Below, piece by piece: positions 19,781 to 28,892 of a stretch of DNA of 64,000 nt. The first letter of the stretch is position 1. The number at the start of each line of letters is the position of its first letter. The stretch spans positions 1 through 64,000 of the forward strand of contig NW_013657649.1 in NCBI RefSeq assembly GCF_000142905.1. Direction: 5' to 3'. A program made the translations under genes and the position numbers. Source of the stretch: Thecamonas trahens ATCC 50062 (lineage: Eukaryota > Apusozoa > Apusomonadida > Apusomonadidae). The notes below the pieces were generated by a model. It searched no databases and was not told the origin of the DNA. It worked only from the letters and a program-made list of their open reading frames with translations.

Positions 19781-19903
19781 ACCATGACAGAACCAGCCAG
19801 CAGCCCCACCCAACCCATACCCATACCCATACCCACAGGTGCAACCATGAGTCTCTCCCTCTCCCCTCTCCTCCGACCCGTCCGTCTCCCTCTGCCTCTC
19901 CTC

Positions 19904-19906
19904 CGC

Positions 19907-19939
<33 letters not shown>

Positions 19940-19956
19940 ACACACACACACACACC
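19904..19956. repeat. CA dinucleotide microsatellite
   Basis: A (CA)n run of roughly 25 units broken by a single TA, followed by CCACC-rich sequence. Confidence 0.95.
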
Positions 19957-20115
19957 TTCCCCTCACCACCCTCCCCCTCACCACCCACCCACCCACCATG
20001 ACCAACATCCTCGTTACCTACCTCTCTTCTCGCTCTCGTCCTCCTCCAAGTCCCTGGCGTGAAAGCATGCTTGTCTGACCAAGGAGAAAGACACGCACTC
20101 GCAGCGAGTGACGTG

Positions 20116-20840
20116 GTGGCCGCCCAACGACGGATCGAACGCAGGCGACCGTGACGCCCGTGGATGGGCGCAGGCGATGGAGTCGGATAACGCTCATGCC
20201 ACACAAACATGACTGCAGATCACATGTGATTGTGTGCGGCGTGTGGTAGGTGGTCTGGACGAGGTCTAGTGGTTGTGCTGTGGCTGGATCGAATGCTTGT
20301 GGCCGCCCAACAGGCGACCGTGACGCCCGTGGATGGGCGCAGGCGATGGAGTCGGATAACGCTCATGCCACACCAACATGACTGCAGATTACATGTGATT
20401 GTGTGCGGCGTGTGGTAGGTGGTCTGGACGAGGTCTAGTGGTTGTGCTGTGGCTGGATCGAATGCTTGTGGCCGCCCAACAGGCGACCGTGACGCCCGTG
20501 GATGGGCGCAGGCGATGGAGTCGGATAACGCTCATGCCACACAAACATGACTGCAGATCACATGTGATTGTGTGCGGCGTGTGGTAGGTGGTCTGGACGA
20601 GGTCTAGTGGTTGTGCTGTGGCTGGATCGAATGCTTGTGGCCGCCCAACAGGCGACCGTGACGCCCGTGGATGGGCGCAGGCGATGGAGTCGGATAACGC
20701 TCATGCCACACCAACATGATTGCAGATCACATGTGATTGTGTGCGGCGTGTGGTAGGTGGTCTGGACGAGGTCCAGTGGTTGTGCTGTGGCTGGATCGAA
20801 TGCTTGTGGCCGCCCAACGTCGGATCGAACGCAGGCGACC
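20116..20840. repeat. Tandem array of 169-bp units
   Basis: Units repeat with an exact period of 169 bp (for example gtgcggcgtgtggtaggtgg at 20234, 20403, 20572 and 20741) and are nearly identical. Each contains cacatgtgat, which in most units completes the perfect 12-bp palindrome atcacatgtgat. The two outermost units carry an extra ~14 bp (cgacggatcgaacgc, or cgtcgg... at the right edge) between cccaac and aggcgacc that all internal units lack. The period is not a multiple of three and each unit has stops, so it is non-coding satellite-like DNA of about nucleosome length. Confidence 0.95.
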
Positions 20841-21290
20841 GCATCGGCTGTCCGCCTTTGTTGCGGCAGCTGCGATCGGCCCGGTTTCGCACATGAGACG
20901 CCATCACGCTTTTACAACATGCCATCATCACTTCAACTATGCTCACACATACTCTATGATTGTCCATGCTCTGCGCTCACCCTCGTGGTGTCCCTTGTCC
21001 GACGCAGGCGCAAGCATCTTCAACAAGTCGTCCTCGCTACAAAAACAGCGATCATCCACACAGCAGCGCTCAGCTCGTCACACACCAGCCAACCTCGCGC
21101 CCACAACATCGTCTTCGCAAAGCACTCGCCGCCCACCTACGAGTAAAGATCACATGCTTGATGACGGGCGATGCTTAAATCTGAGCTTCAGCAGCCTGGT
21201 AACCGCGTCAGAGTACTGCAGCTGATGGCAGCGTTGCGCCCGGCCGACCGCGCGGCGCCAACTCGGCACGACAACCATCATCACCACCAT

Positions 21291-21341
<51 letters not shown>

Positions 21342-21509
21342 TACGATTCCTCAACCGTCACCATCAACCGTCACCATCAGCCGTCACCATCAATCAGCCA
21401 GCCGCTGGCTCTACATCTGCCTCTGCCTCTGGCACTGCCTCTGGCACTCTGTCCTCACACACCCACCCAGCTCACCACCCGACTACTTACCGGTCCACTG
21501 ACGGGCAGT
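20841..21509. other. Region upstream of SEC11 with CAG tract
   Basis: This stretch holds a (CAG)n run at 21291-21341, three tandem ccgtcaccatcaa units near 21356-21390, and a gcctctgcctctggca repeat near 21417-21450. An ATG at 21171 opens a frame through the CAG tract (His5-Gln17) that is continuous with the SEC11 first exon. I treat it as probable 5' leader. Confidence 0.5.
21291..21341. repeat. CAG trinucleotide repeat
   Basis: About 17 uninterrupted CAG/CAA triplets preceded by CAT/CAC triplets. It would encode polyglutamine if the upstream ATG at 21171 were used. Confidence 0.97.
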
Positions 21510-22532
21510 ATGAGCGGGGATGAGGACGTCATGACGACTGCCAAGAACTTTGTCCGCACACGCATCATCAACCCATTCAAAGCCCTTCGCGGACGAGTGG
21601 TACGTCACCGAGTGGGTGGAGGGGGGGGGGGGGGGGAGGGGGGGGAGAGGGGGCAGGGGCTCCCTCCGCCCAGCCAGGGTCGACTTGACGACCTGGTCCG
21701 ACACAGCCTCAAGCGACGCGTGTGAGAGCAGAGGAGGAGGTAAGGTGGGAGTATGGACTTACCTGTTGTGTGTGCTTCGGTATTGGGGTGTTCGGTGGCG
21801 TTCGGGTGGGGGCCTGTGGGGCTTGTGGGGCTTGTGGGGGGGGGGGTTGCCTGGGGGGGGGGGGGGGTGGTCGGGGCTGGTCGCTGGTTTATGATTGTTT
21901 GTTGTTGGATTAATCGTTGGTCCTCGGCTGCCCTGCAAATCATGCTGCTCGCTCCTTGCTGCTCGCTCCTTGCTGCTCGCTCCCTGCTGCTCGTCCACTC
22001 GCTTGCTCACTCGCTTTATGGTCCTCGAGAGTGATGGCAGATGCTCGAACAAGCGATCTTCTTCGGTCTCATTGTGGCCAACGCGTTCATTCTGTGGAAG
22101 ACGCTGACGGTGGTCTCCGGCTCCGAGTCGCCCATTGTTGTGGTGCTCTCGGGCTCGATGCGCCCGGCCTTTGACCGTGGCGACCTCCTCTTTCTCACCA
22201 TGGGATCTTCTCCGCTCCGGGTCGGCGAAATCGTAGTCTACGCTCTCCCAGGCCGGGCCATCCCCATCGTCCATCGCATTGTATCGCTACACGAGTCGCG
22301 ATCGTCCGGCAAGGTCGACCTGCTGACAAAGGGCGACAACAACGACGTCGACGACCTTGGCCTCTACCCTCGCGGCGTCTGGTGGCTCCATCGAGAGAAC
22401 ATCATCGGCCGCGCAGGCGGCTTTGCCCGCGGCGCTGGCGTCATGACCATCGCCATGAACGACATGCCCCAGCTCAAGTGGGCCATGATCGGCGGCCTCT
22501 TCTTGTACGTCCTCCTCAATCGCGACGGCTGA
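21510..22532 (+). CDS. SEC11: Signal peptidase complex catalytic subunit SEC11
   Basis: SEC11 is the ER-membrane serine protease that removes signal peptides. Exon 2 (22041-22532) holds nearly the whole enzyme: membrane anchor IFFGLIVANAFILWK, the invariant SESPIVVVLSGSMRPAF with the catalytic serine (SGSM), RGDLLFL, VGEIVVYALPGRAIPIVHRI with the catalytic histidine (IVHR), and LTKGDNNDVDDLGLY with the catalytic aspartate region (GDNN...DD). It ends with the short hydrophobic tail. Exon 1 ends ...LDDLVRHSLKRR, which with MLEQAIFFG reproduces the family's DVR..NKRQ..YQ..NFG start. I chose the ATG at 21510 (MSGDEDVM); a second small intron between about 21600 and 21676, around the G-tract, is possible because a gtacgt donor and a cccagccag acceptor flank it. 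Confidence 0.88.
21720..22040 (+). other. Intron in SEC11
   Basis: Donor cgacgc^gtgtgag at 21720 and acceptor gatggcag^atg ending at 22040 remove 321 bp in phase 0. The join gives ...SLKRR/MLEQAIFF, aligning residue for residue with the conserved KRQ..YQ..NF start of SEC11 proteins. The intron contains G-tracts and a ttgctgctcgctcc tandem repeat near its end. Confidence 0.75.
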
Positions 22533-22785
22533 GCCCTCCCCCTTGCCTGGTGGCTCTCAACGTGTAAACGCCCTTCCTACCTAGCTAGCCGAGGGGCATG
22601 GCCCGTCGCATCACTTTGCATTCCATCACACTCTCGATAGCCGGCCGAGCAGTTGCTCCGCTGGCTCGACGGCTTGAGAAATTTCCTCGACTTTACGTTG
22701 CTGGCCTTTGTACCAACACATCGTGCCGATTGGCATGGTGATCCGCGTATACATGGGCGCCCATCGATAGCTCGCTTCACACACG

Positions 22786-23847
22786 ATGATCAAGGCAGTC
22801 GTGGCAACACTCGTCTGTTTTTTCGATCAAATTATGGGCAATTGGCGGAAGGCTGTGCCGACATCGCCGCGGGCGTCACCCGAGCCGAGCAGCTCGACGA
22901 CGGGCGGAGTTACCAAGGCTAAGGATGCGCTTGGTACAGGAGCTGGCAAGCCGAAAAAGGGCAACCGCAAGCCTGCTTCCCGTGGCAACAAGTCAGGTCG
23001 GGCATGGAAGCCAAAGGCTGTACGTACCTTCCTCCATCCTCCTATTCATGCCCCCTCCCCCTCTTTCCCCCTCCCTCTCCCCCCTCGCCAGGATCACAAA
23101 GGATGGATGGACGTGTGGACGCCCCCTCCCCCCCCCCCCTCCCTCCCTCCCCCCTCCATGAGCAGACCGGCATCACCTATGGACCTCTCACCATGGCATA
23201 TACTCACTCACATACATCATTTTCACATCATGTCATCTTGGCTATGGATGCTTTATATCGCGGTTGTGGATAATGCTCGGAATCGCCCGTATGCGCTGCT
23301 TCTGGTCGTGACGTGCGGCGGCGGCGGCGGGGGGACGGGGTGACCGGCAAACCGCCCTCATCACCTGCATCACCTGCATCACCCGCATCACCTTCATCAC
23401 CCGCATCACCTGCATCACCCGCATCACCTCCTCATCACCCACACCACCCACACCACCCTCATCACTACCCACACCACCCTCATCACCTCCTCATCACCCT
23501 CACTATCTCAGAAGTCGAGGGCATCGGCCATGCATCAGGGCAAGGGCCTCCATCAGGGGACCAAGGTCAAGCTGAGCAAGGAGAAGGCTGAGCGGGCTCG
23601 GCGTGAGGCGCTGCGCGAGCTCAAGGAGCAGGCTCGGGCTGAAAAGGAGAAGGAGATCCTTCGCATCAAGCAGGCTCGCAAGCAGAGGGCCTTCAACAAG
23701 GCAAGAGCCGAGATGGTCCAGAAGGTCACAAACTCGACGACTCTCGGCCGTCTCTCGGCACGCCAGAAGCGCGAGATCGCAAAGCGGACAGAGGTTCTGC
23801 GTCTCTCTTACTTTGGCCTCGAGGAGACCGCAAAGGGCACCCTCTAG
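22786..23847 (+). CDS. CCDC86: CCDC86/Cgr1-family nucleolar protein (two exons)
   Basis: Joining 22786-23019 to 23512-23847 gives a 189-residue basic protein. Exon 1 ends in a K/G-rich stretch with GNKSGRAWKPKA, the 'SGR.WK' signature of the Cgr1/CCDC86 family. Exon 2 is a long charged coiled coil (KAERARREALRELKEQARAE...) followed by AEMVQKVTNSTTLGRLSARQ and KREIAKRTEVL, matching the family's VVQ.I.N..KLKR..KKQLR.I.KRD ending. Yeast Cgr1 works in 60S ribosomal subunit rRNA processing; CCDC86 is nucleolar and coats mitotic chromosomes. The first ~25 residues (MIKAVVATLVCFFDQIM) are hydrophobic, odd for the family, so a later start or another upstream exon is possible. Neither exon alone would be recognised. 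Confidence 0.75.
23020..23511 (+). other. Intron in the CCDC86-like gene
   Basis: Donor aaggct^gtacgt at 23020 and acceptor actatctcag^aag ending at 23511 give a 492-bp phase-0 intron. It carries C-tracts (23121-23155) and a degenerate 9-bp catcacctg repeat (about 23355-23500). The exon 1 frame stays open through the intron until 23341. Confidence 0.75.
23355..23500. repeat. Degenerate catcaccNN repeat
   Basis: About 15 copies of a 9-bp catcacc[tgc/cgc/ttc] unit, drifting into cacaccacc and catcacctcc; inside the CCDC86 intron. Confidence 0.9.
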
Positions 23848-24139
23848 CCTTTCCTCCGTTCTGTCGCGGCTGCGCGTACCTTCACTCACCTCCGTCTTGC
23901 ATCTGGCGCTGGCCGTCATCGTCTGCGCCGCGCTTCAGGTCGACGCTGTGCGTCACGCCTACCCTCGCCACCACTCCCGATCTCCCTGCCAACCACCCAG
24001 CCGCCCATGTCTGGCCTGTGCAGGCCACACCACCAAACACCAACATACACATCCTCTCCCCAAAGCCACACCGCGCCAGTCAGATGTGTGCCAACCAAAC
24101 TCCGGACGCGTGCGACCCGCGGCAAGCATCTCGGTAGTA

Positions 24140-24560
24140 TCGACCTCGCGGCGGCGAGCAGTGCGGCGGCGCGATAAGCCTCTCGCCGCCTTCGCCATTC
24201 CAATGGAGGGCTTTATCCAGCAGCAGTGGTGGTTCGAGGGCGTAGTGCTCTCACGGCGGCAGCTGTTTGCCTTGGCGGCGGCGGTGGTGCCTGCTGGCTT
24301 GTCGTTCCTGGGCCCAAACTGGGTGCAATCCTCCTCGGCATTTCATCTCCTTCTCCTGCTGCGGCCGAGTTTGTCCGAGACGAGCGCGAACACCGCGGCG
24401 CTGCTTTTCGACACTCCTCTGCGTCTCGGCGCTTGACGCGCGGTCGAACAGGGAGACGATCGCAAACATGGCGCTGGTGGTCCTCGTTGGCAACAGAGTC
24501 ATAGGCGTGGTGCTGGTCGGCACGCGTGCAAGTTGTGCGGAAGGGAAGGCGTCATGACGA
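24140..24560 (+). pseudogene. Relic of the last membrane block of the LRR-receptor family
   Basis: A + strand frame reads ...MEGFIQQQWWFEGVVLSRRQLFALAAAVV, preceded by an Arg-rich stretch. This parallels the receptor at 39041-43005, where an Arg/Lys stretch precedes ...MWWFEALVMIRRLAFAFIIAA. After about 24390 the match changes frame: ARSNRETIANMALVVLVGN resembles the receptor's TAANRLETLSLLASLF. There is no start codon and no LRR part, and the frame breaks, so this is a degenerate fragment. It lies immediately 3' of the BTB gene (convergent). Confidence 0.45.
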
Positions 24561-24564
24561 GCGG

Positions 24565-26190
24565 CTATCCGCGCCCGGCGCGGTGGACGGCGTTGCGGGC
24601 ATCGGAGGCGGCACCGAGCGAGAGCGAGCGGCGACGGCTCAGAGAGGATGAGCTCGCGGCCGGGGCGTCAATGGTGACGTGAACGTCGCGGATGGAGAGC
24701 TCTGCCGGTGGTGTGCGGCCAGGACCGTCGATGGTGGGTGGCTCGCGCGGGTCTGCGGGACCAAAGTCGGGAACGACGGCGGCGGCGACGGGCGGGGCCT
24801 GGCCGGGGATGCGGTTAAGGAACATGGAGATGACCCAGCCGTCAAGGCCGCGGTCGGGCCACTCAATGTGGTACGAAGTAAACGCGCGCGAGCGGACGAC
24901 GTCGCCGGTGGCAACGACTTCTGTGCCCTCGGGGATGAGGGCAACGACGTCGCCACGAGGCTCGGCACGGAGACGGAGGCCTTCGGCGGCAGTGCCCATG
25001 ACGACGTAGCGGATGCCGCGGTGGGTGCCAGTCAGCTCGCCAGCGCGCTCGTAGTCTGCGGTAACGAGGGTAAACTTGAAGCGGGCCTTGGTGGCGTCGT
25101 CGAGGTCGATGGCGTCAAACTCGGCGTGGGTGAGGAGAGCGGAGCGGAAGGCAGTGACGTCTGCCGAGGCCCAGTCGAGCTTGGCGCCGCGGAGGTCTGC
25201 GCCGGTGAAGCGGGCGTTGGCGAGCGCGGCCGCCGTCAGGTCTGCGCCGCGTAGGTCCGAGCGCTGCAGCTTGGCGTACTCGAGGTTGGCGGACGAGAGG
25301 TCCGCGCCGGCGAGGCAAGCCTGCTGAAAGTAGGCGTTGCGCGCCGAGGCCGAGACGAGCGACGCTTGCGAGAGGTCAGCCTGCGAAAAGTTGGCCTCGT
25401 TGAGGATGGCGTCGTCCAGCGAGGCGTGCGGAAGGCAGGCCTTGCGGGCGTCGACGTTGCTGAGCGCGGTGCCGACGAGCGAGGCGTGGGCCAGGAGCGC
25501 GTCGCGCAGGTCAGCCGCAACCATCAGCGCTTGGTCGAGGACGGTTCCGGTCAGGTGCGCGCGCTGCAGGTTTGCGCCCGACAAGTCAAGGCAGGCCAGA
25601 TCGAGCTCGTTGAGTCGCACACCGCGGAGCGAGGGCAGCCGCGGATTGGTCTCGCCCGACTCAACAATGACAGCCTGGGGGGTGGCGAGGGAAGCGCCGG
25701 ATGTGGCCGGATCGGACGGGATGACGATGCGGCGAGAGGAGAGCGCGCGGCTCGAGCCGCTGCTCACATGATCCGACGACGCTGGTGCCCAGCCTGAGGA
25801 GACAAGAGCAGCCACAAAGTGAGCGCGAGTAGCAAAGTCGGGCGTGGCCTGAAGAGCCGAGACCAGCGGCTCGATGCCGAAAAAGGCAGCGTCTTGCAAG
25901 AGCGTCGACTTTGCCACGGATGGCGGGAGCGGCGATGGGAGGGTGTTTGAGCGGAGATAGGAGAGAATGACGGAAAAACAGTCCGGATTAGCATCCAATA
26001 AAATATTTCCTTCCTTGTCACAACTTGAGCCCATGTCACTCGTGACCAGCGAGGCGAGGAAGGAGTTTGGGTGGAGGGTGAGGGTGGCGTGGGTGGTGAC
26101 AAACACACGCCCGCCGACGTTGAGCGAGACCCACCGAGCCGGGAGGCCCGACGACGAGCTTGGCTCAGACGGAGAGGAGGAGGAGGACAT
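24565..26190 (-). CDS. BTB/T1-pentapeptide repeat-SH3b protein (KCTD9-like)
   Basis: The ATG at 26190 (MSSSSSPSE) gives 541 residues. Residues ~18-115 are a potassium-channel-T1-type BTB domain (WVSLNVGGRVFVTTHATLT...NSFLASLV...DANPDCFSVILSYLR), which in KCTD proteins recruits Cullin-3. Residues ~183-368 are A(D/N)LxxA pentapeptide repeats (LDLSGANLQRAHLTG, ANFSQADLSQASL, ADLRGAKLDWA), which fold as a right-handed beta-helix. The BTB-pentapeptide pair is that of KCTD9. Residues ~393-460 look like a bacterial-type SH3 (SH3b) domain (LRLRAEPRGDVVALIPEGTEV...DGWVISMFL), not part of animal KCTD9. The C-terminus is S/R-rich. The coding strand reads ccaccccc right before the ATG and the gap starts 8 bp upstream, so more 5' sequence may be missing. 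It probably acts as a Cullin-3 adaptor; the SH3b role is unknown. Confidence 0.85.
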   Translation of the reverse strand: MSSSSSPSEPSSSSGLPARWVSLNVGGRVFVTTHATLTLHPNSFLASLVTSDMGSSCDKEGNILLDANPDCFSVILSYLRSNTLPSPLPPSVAKSTLLQDAAFFGIEPLVSALQATPDFATRAHFVAALVSSGWAPASSDHVSSGSSRALSSRRIVIPSDPATSGASLATPQAVIVESGETNPRLPSLRGVRLNELDLACLDLSGANLQRAHLTGTVLDQALMVAADLRDALLAHASLVGTALSNVDARKACLPHASLDDAILNEANFSQADLSQASLVSASARNAYFQQACLAGADLSSANLEYAKLQRSDLRGADLTAAALANARFTGADLRGAKLDWASADVTAFRSALLTHAEFDAIDLDDATKARFKFTLVTADYERAGELTGTHRGIRYVVMGTAAEGLRLRAEPRGDVVALIPEGTEVVATGDVVRSRAFTSYHIEWPDRGLDGWVISMFLNRIPGQAPPVAAAVVPDFGPADPREPPTIDGPGRTPPAELSIRDVHVTIDAPAASSSSLSRRRSLSLGAASDARNAVHRAGRG

Positions 26191-26705
26191 GGGGGTGGNN
26201 NNNNNNNNNNNNNNNNNNNNNNNNNNNNNNNNNNNNNNNNNNNNNNNNNNNNNNNNNNNNNNNNNNNNNNNNNNNNNNNNNNNNNNNNNNNNNNNNNNNN
26301 NNNNNNNNNNNNNNNNNNNNNNNNNNNNNNNNNNNNNNNNNNNNNNNNNNNNNNNNNNNNNNNNNNNNNNNNNNNNNNNNNNNNNNNNNNNNNNNNNNNN
26401 NNNNNNNNNNNNNNNNNNNNNNNNNNNNNNNNNNNNNNNNNNNNNNNNNNNNNNNNNNNNNNNNNNNNNNNNNNNNNNNNNNNNNNNNNNNNNNNNNNNN
26501 NNNNNNNNNNNNNNNNNNNNNNNNNNNNNNNNNNNNNNNNNNNNNNNNNNNNNNNNNNNNNNNNNNNNNNNNNNNNNNNNNNNNNNNNNNNNNNNNNNNN
26601 NNNNNNNNNNNNNNNNNNNNNNNNNNNNNNNNNNCCCACACACACACACCCACCACCCCACCACACACACCCACCACCACACCACCCCCACCACACACAC
26701 ACAGC
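26191..26705. other. Divergent promoter region mostly lost in an assembly gap (N 26199-26634)
   Basis: The BTB gene (-) and the first kinesin (+) diverge from here. All but about 80 bp is N. The right edge is CA/CCACC simple repeat (26635-26703) running to the kinesin ATG. Confidence 0.95.
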
Positions 26706-28892
26706 ATGGCGTACTACGCACCACCTCAACCGTACACAGGCTCTGACCATTCAGACGAAGTGTCGTCAACTCACTCGTGGCAAACACTGTCGTCGCTCGA
26801 GTCTGAACAGAGGTCGTTGGCATCAGGAGCATGGTCGGTGACTTCGTCTGGTGGTACATTTGCTGCTGCTGGTCGTGGTACTCGTAGAAGTCGTGGAACG
26901 GGTGGTGACGGTCATTCAGGTGATGGAGAACAATCAAATATTCGTGTCGTTGCTCGCATTCGTCCGCTCTCTCGCGTTGAGGCCAATCATGGCTATTCGA
27001 CCGTAGTCTCTCCTCTCGACGACTCGAGAACTGTGGCTGTCGGTCGCTCAGATTCAGTCAAGGCAAAGTCGTACAAGTTGGACTACGTCTTTGGTCCCTC
27101 GGCCTCGCAGGGCGATGTGTTTGATACCTCGGGCGCAAAGACCCTGATCGACGAAGCCGTCGCTGGCTTTGCCTGCACGCTGTTTGCTTTTGGCCAGACC
27201 GGCTCGGGCAAGACACACACCATCACCGGGCCCGACGCCAAGATGGACGGCATCCTCCCGCGAGCCATCCACTACCTCTTCGACCGTATTGCCCAGGAGA
27301 CCTCCGAGTACGTCCGCTTTGCCATCCAGGCCTCGTACATCGAGATCTACAACGAGAACGTCCGCGACCTGCTCAACGTCTCCTCAGGCGTCCTGCCTGT
27401 CCGCTGGCGCGAGGACCGCGGCTTTTACGTCGAGAACCTCTACGTCGTCCTCACAGAGTCGGTCGACGACATGATTGCCGTCGCCGTCGAGGGCATGACC
27501 AACCGCGCCCAGCGCGCCCACGACATCAACGAGCACTCGTCGCGCTCGCACTCGATCGTCACCATGTACGTCACCTCAGAGACATACGACCCGGCCACAG
27601 GCTCCACCTCGCTCCGTCATGGCAAGCTTTCCTTTGTCGACCTCGCCGGCTCGGAGCGGGTCAAGGACTCGCGCGCCACCGGCGAGGGCCTCACCGAGGC
27701 CCGCAACATCAACCGCTCGCTTCTTGCCCTCGGCAAGTGCATCGCCGCTCTCTCCGACGCAGAGGCCCGCGGCGTCTCCGTCTCCTCTTCCTCCTCCCAC
27801 ATCCCCTTTCGGGACTCCAAGCTCACAAAGCTCCTCAAGGACTCGCTCGGCGGTAACGGCATCACCCTCATGATTGCCTGCCTCTCGCCGCACGACCACG
27901 ACGAGTCTATCAAGACCCTCCGCTACGCCGCCCGCACCAAGCACATCCGCAACAAGCCCATCATCATGCTCGATCCGCGCGATAAGCTTGTCGCTGACCT
28001 TCGCCGCGAAATCGACATGCTCCGCAAGGAGAATGCTTACCTCCGCGAGGAGCAGGCCGCCGCGCCGGCCTCGGCCCGCTCGCCTGCCGTCGAGCTCCCG
28101 TCGCTCGCATCCGCCCGCTCCTCCCGCCCTTCGCCCGCCCGCCGCGCCCGCCCCTCAGCCCGCGGTCGCGCATCCGCCCGCTCCTCCCGCCCCCCGCCGC
28201 GCGCCCGCCCACCCTCAGCAAATCTCGAGCCACGCGAGGCTGTCTCGCGCCTCGCAGAAGCCGAGTCGGTCATCGCCGAGTACATGAAGGAGAACGACGC
28301 CATCAAGCTCGAGAACCACCGCCTCTCCGAGTGGCAGCAGCAAATGTCGCGCGACCACGCCAACGCCATCCGCGAAAATGACAACCTTCGCAAGCGTCTC
28401 GAGACCCTCGAGGCCATGTTTCTGGACGCCGGTGGTGCTCCCGAGCCCCGACGTGGGCCCAACGCCGACACCTCGCCTCCCTCGGCGACTGGCTACGCCT
28501 CGCGCACCCCATCGCTCCGTTCTTCTCGCAGCGGCGCTCCCGCCTCGGGCCCTCCCTCGCACCGCTCCCGCGGTCGCATGCCACGCTACTCGACGCCCAA
28601 GTCAGCCACTGGCCCGCCGCAACCATCTGCCGCCGCCTCGGCCTCGCCGCCGCTCCGTTACCATCCCGACGCTGCCGACGACGACGACGCCGACCACCGC
28701 TTCGACTCGGGCGACGACGACGCCGACTTCCTCGAAGCCACCTTTATCCCCCTCGCCGACGGCCGCGATGTCTCCATCGCATCGGATGCCTCTTCGCGCC
28801 GCCCGCAAGCCCACGCACGCACCTCGATCAACACCCGCGGTCGCGGGCGCGGTCGCGGTCGCGGTCGCAGTCGCGGTCGCGGTCGTCGCTAG
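26706..28892 (+). CDS. Kinesin with N-terminal motor and RG-rich tail
   Basis: The ATG at 26706 gives 728 residues. The motor (about 78-420) starts NIRVVARIRPLS and has the P-loop GQTGSGKT (~162), switch I NEHSSRSHS (~275), switch II DLAGSER (~312) and the neck-side NINRSLLALGKCI; all ATPase elements are intact. The motor end reads AARTKHIRNKPIIMLDPRDKL, then a short coiled coil (DLRREIDMLRKENAYLREE), a basic Ala/Arg/Ser/Pro linker (~450-510), a second coiled coil (SVIAEYMKENDAIKLENHRL), a disordered acidic stretch, and a C-terminal run of GRGRGRGRSRGRGRR. An N-terminal motor predicts plus-end movement along microtubules. The neck resembles KIF12/kinesin-12-type proteins, but I cannot fix the class. 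The stop is 286 bp before the next kinesin gene on the same strand. Confidence 0.92.
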   Translation: MAYYAPPQPYTGSDHSDEVSSTHSWQTLSSLESEQRSLASGAWSVTSSGGTFAAAGRGTRRSRGTGGDGHSGDGEQSNIRVVARIRPLSRVEANHGYSTVVSPLDDSRTVAVGRSDSVKAKSYKLDYVFGPSASQGDVFDTSGAKTLIDEAVAGFACTLFAFGQTGSGKTHTITGPDAKMDGILPRAIHYLFDRIAQETSEYVRFAIQASYIEIYNENVRDLLNVSSGVLPVRWREDRGFYVENLYVVLTESVDDMIAVAVEGMTNRAQRAHDINEHSSRSHSIVTMYVTSETYDPATGSTSLRHGKLSFVDLAGSERVKDSRATGEGLTEARNINRSLLALGKCIAALSDAEARGVSVSSSSSHIPFRDSKLTKLLKDSLGGNGITLMIACLSPHDHDESIKTLRYAARTKHIRNKPIIMLDPRDKLVADLRREIDMLRKENAYLREEQAAAPASARSPAVELPSLASARSSRPSPARRARPSARGRASARSSRPPPRARPPSANLEPREAVSRLAEAESVIAEYMKENDAIKLENHRLSEWQQQMSRDHANAIRENDNLRKRLETLEAMFLDAGGAPEPRRGPNADTSPPSATGYASRTPSLRSSRSGAPASGPPSHRSRGRMPRYSTPKSATGPPQPSAAASASPPLRYHPDAADDDDADHRFDSGDDDADFLEATFIPLADGRDVSIASDASSRRPQAHARTSINTRGRGRGRGRGRSRGRGRR

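Noticed and set aside
20116-20840. CRISPR-like array
   Set aside because: There are no unique spacers; whole 169-bp units are repeated. The genome is eukaryotic.
20230-20925. The repeated 62-residue frame in the 169-bp array
   Set aside because: It recurs only because the DNA unit recurs. Each copy ends in a stop and the period is not a multiple of three.
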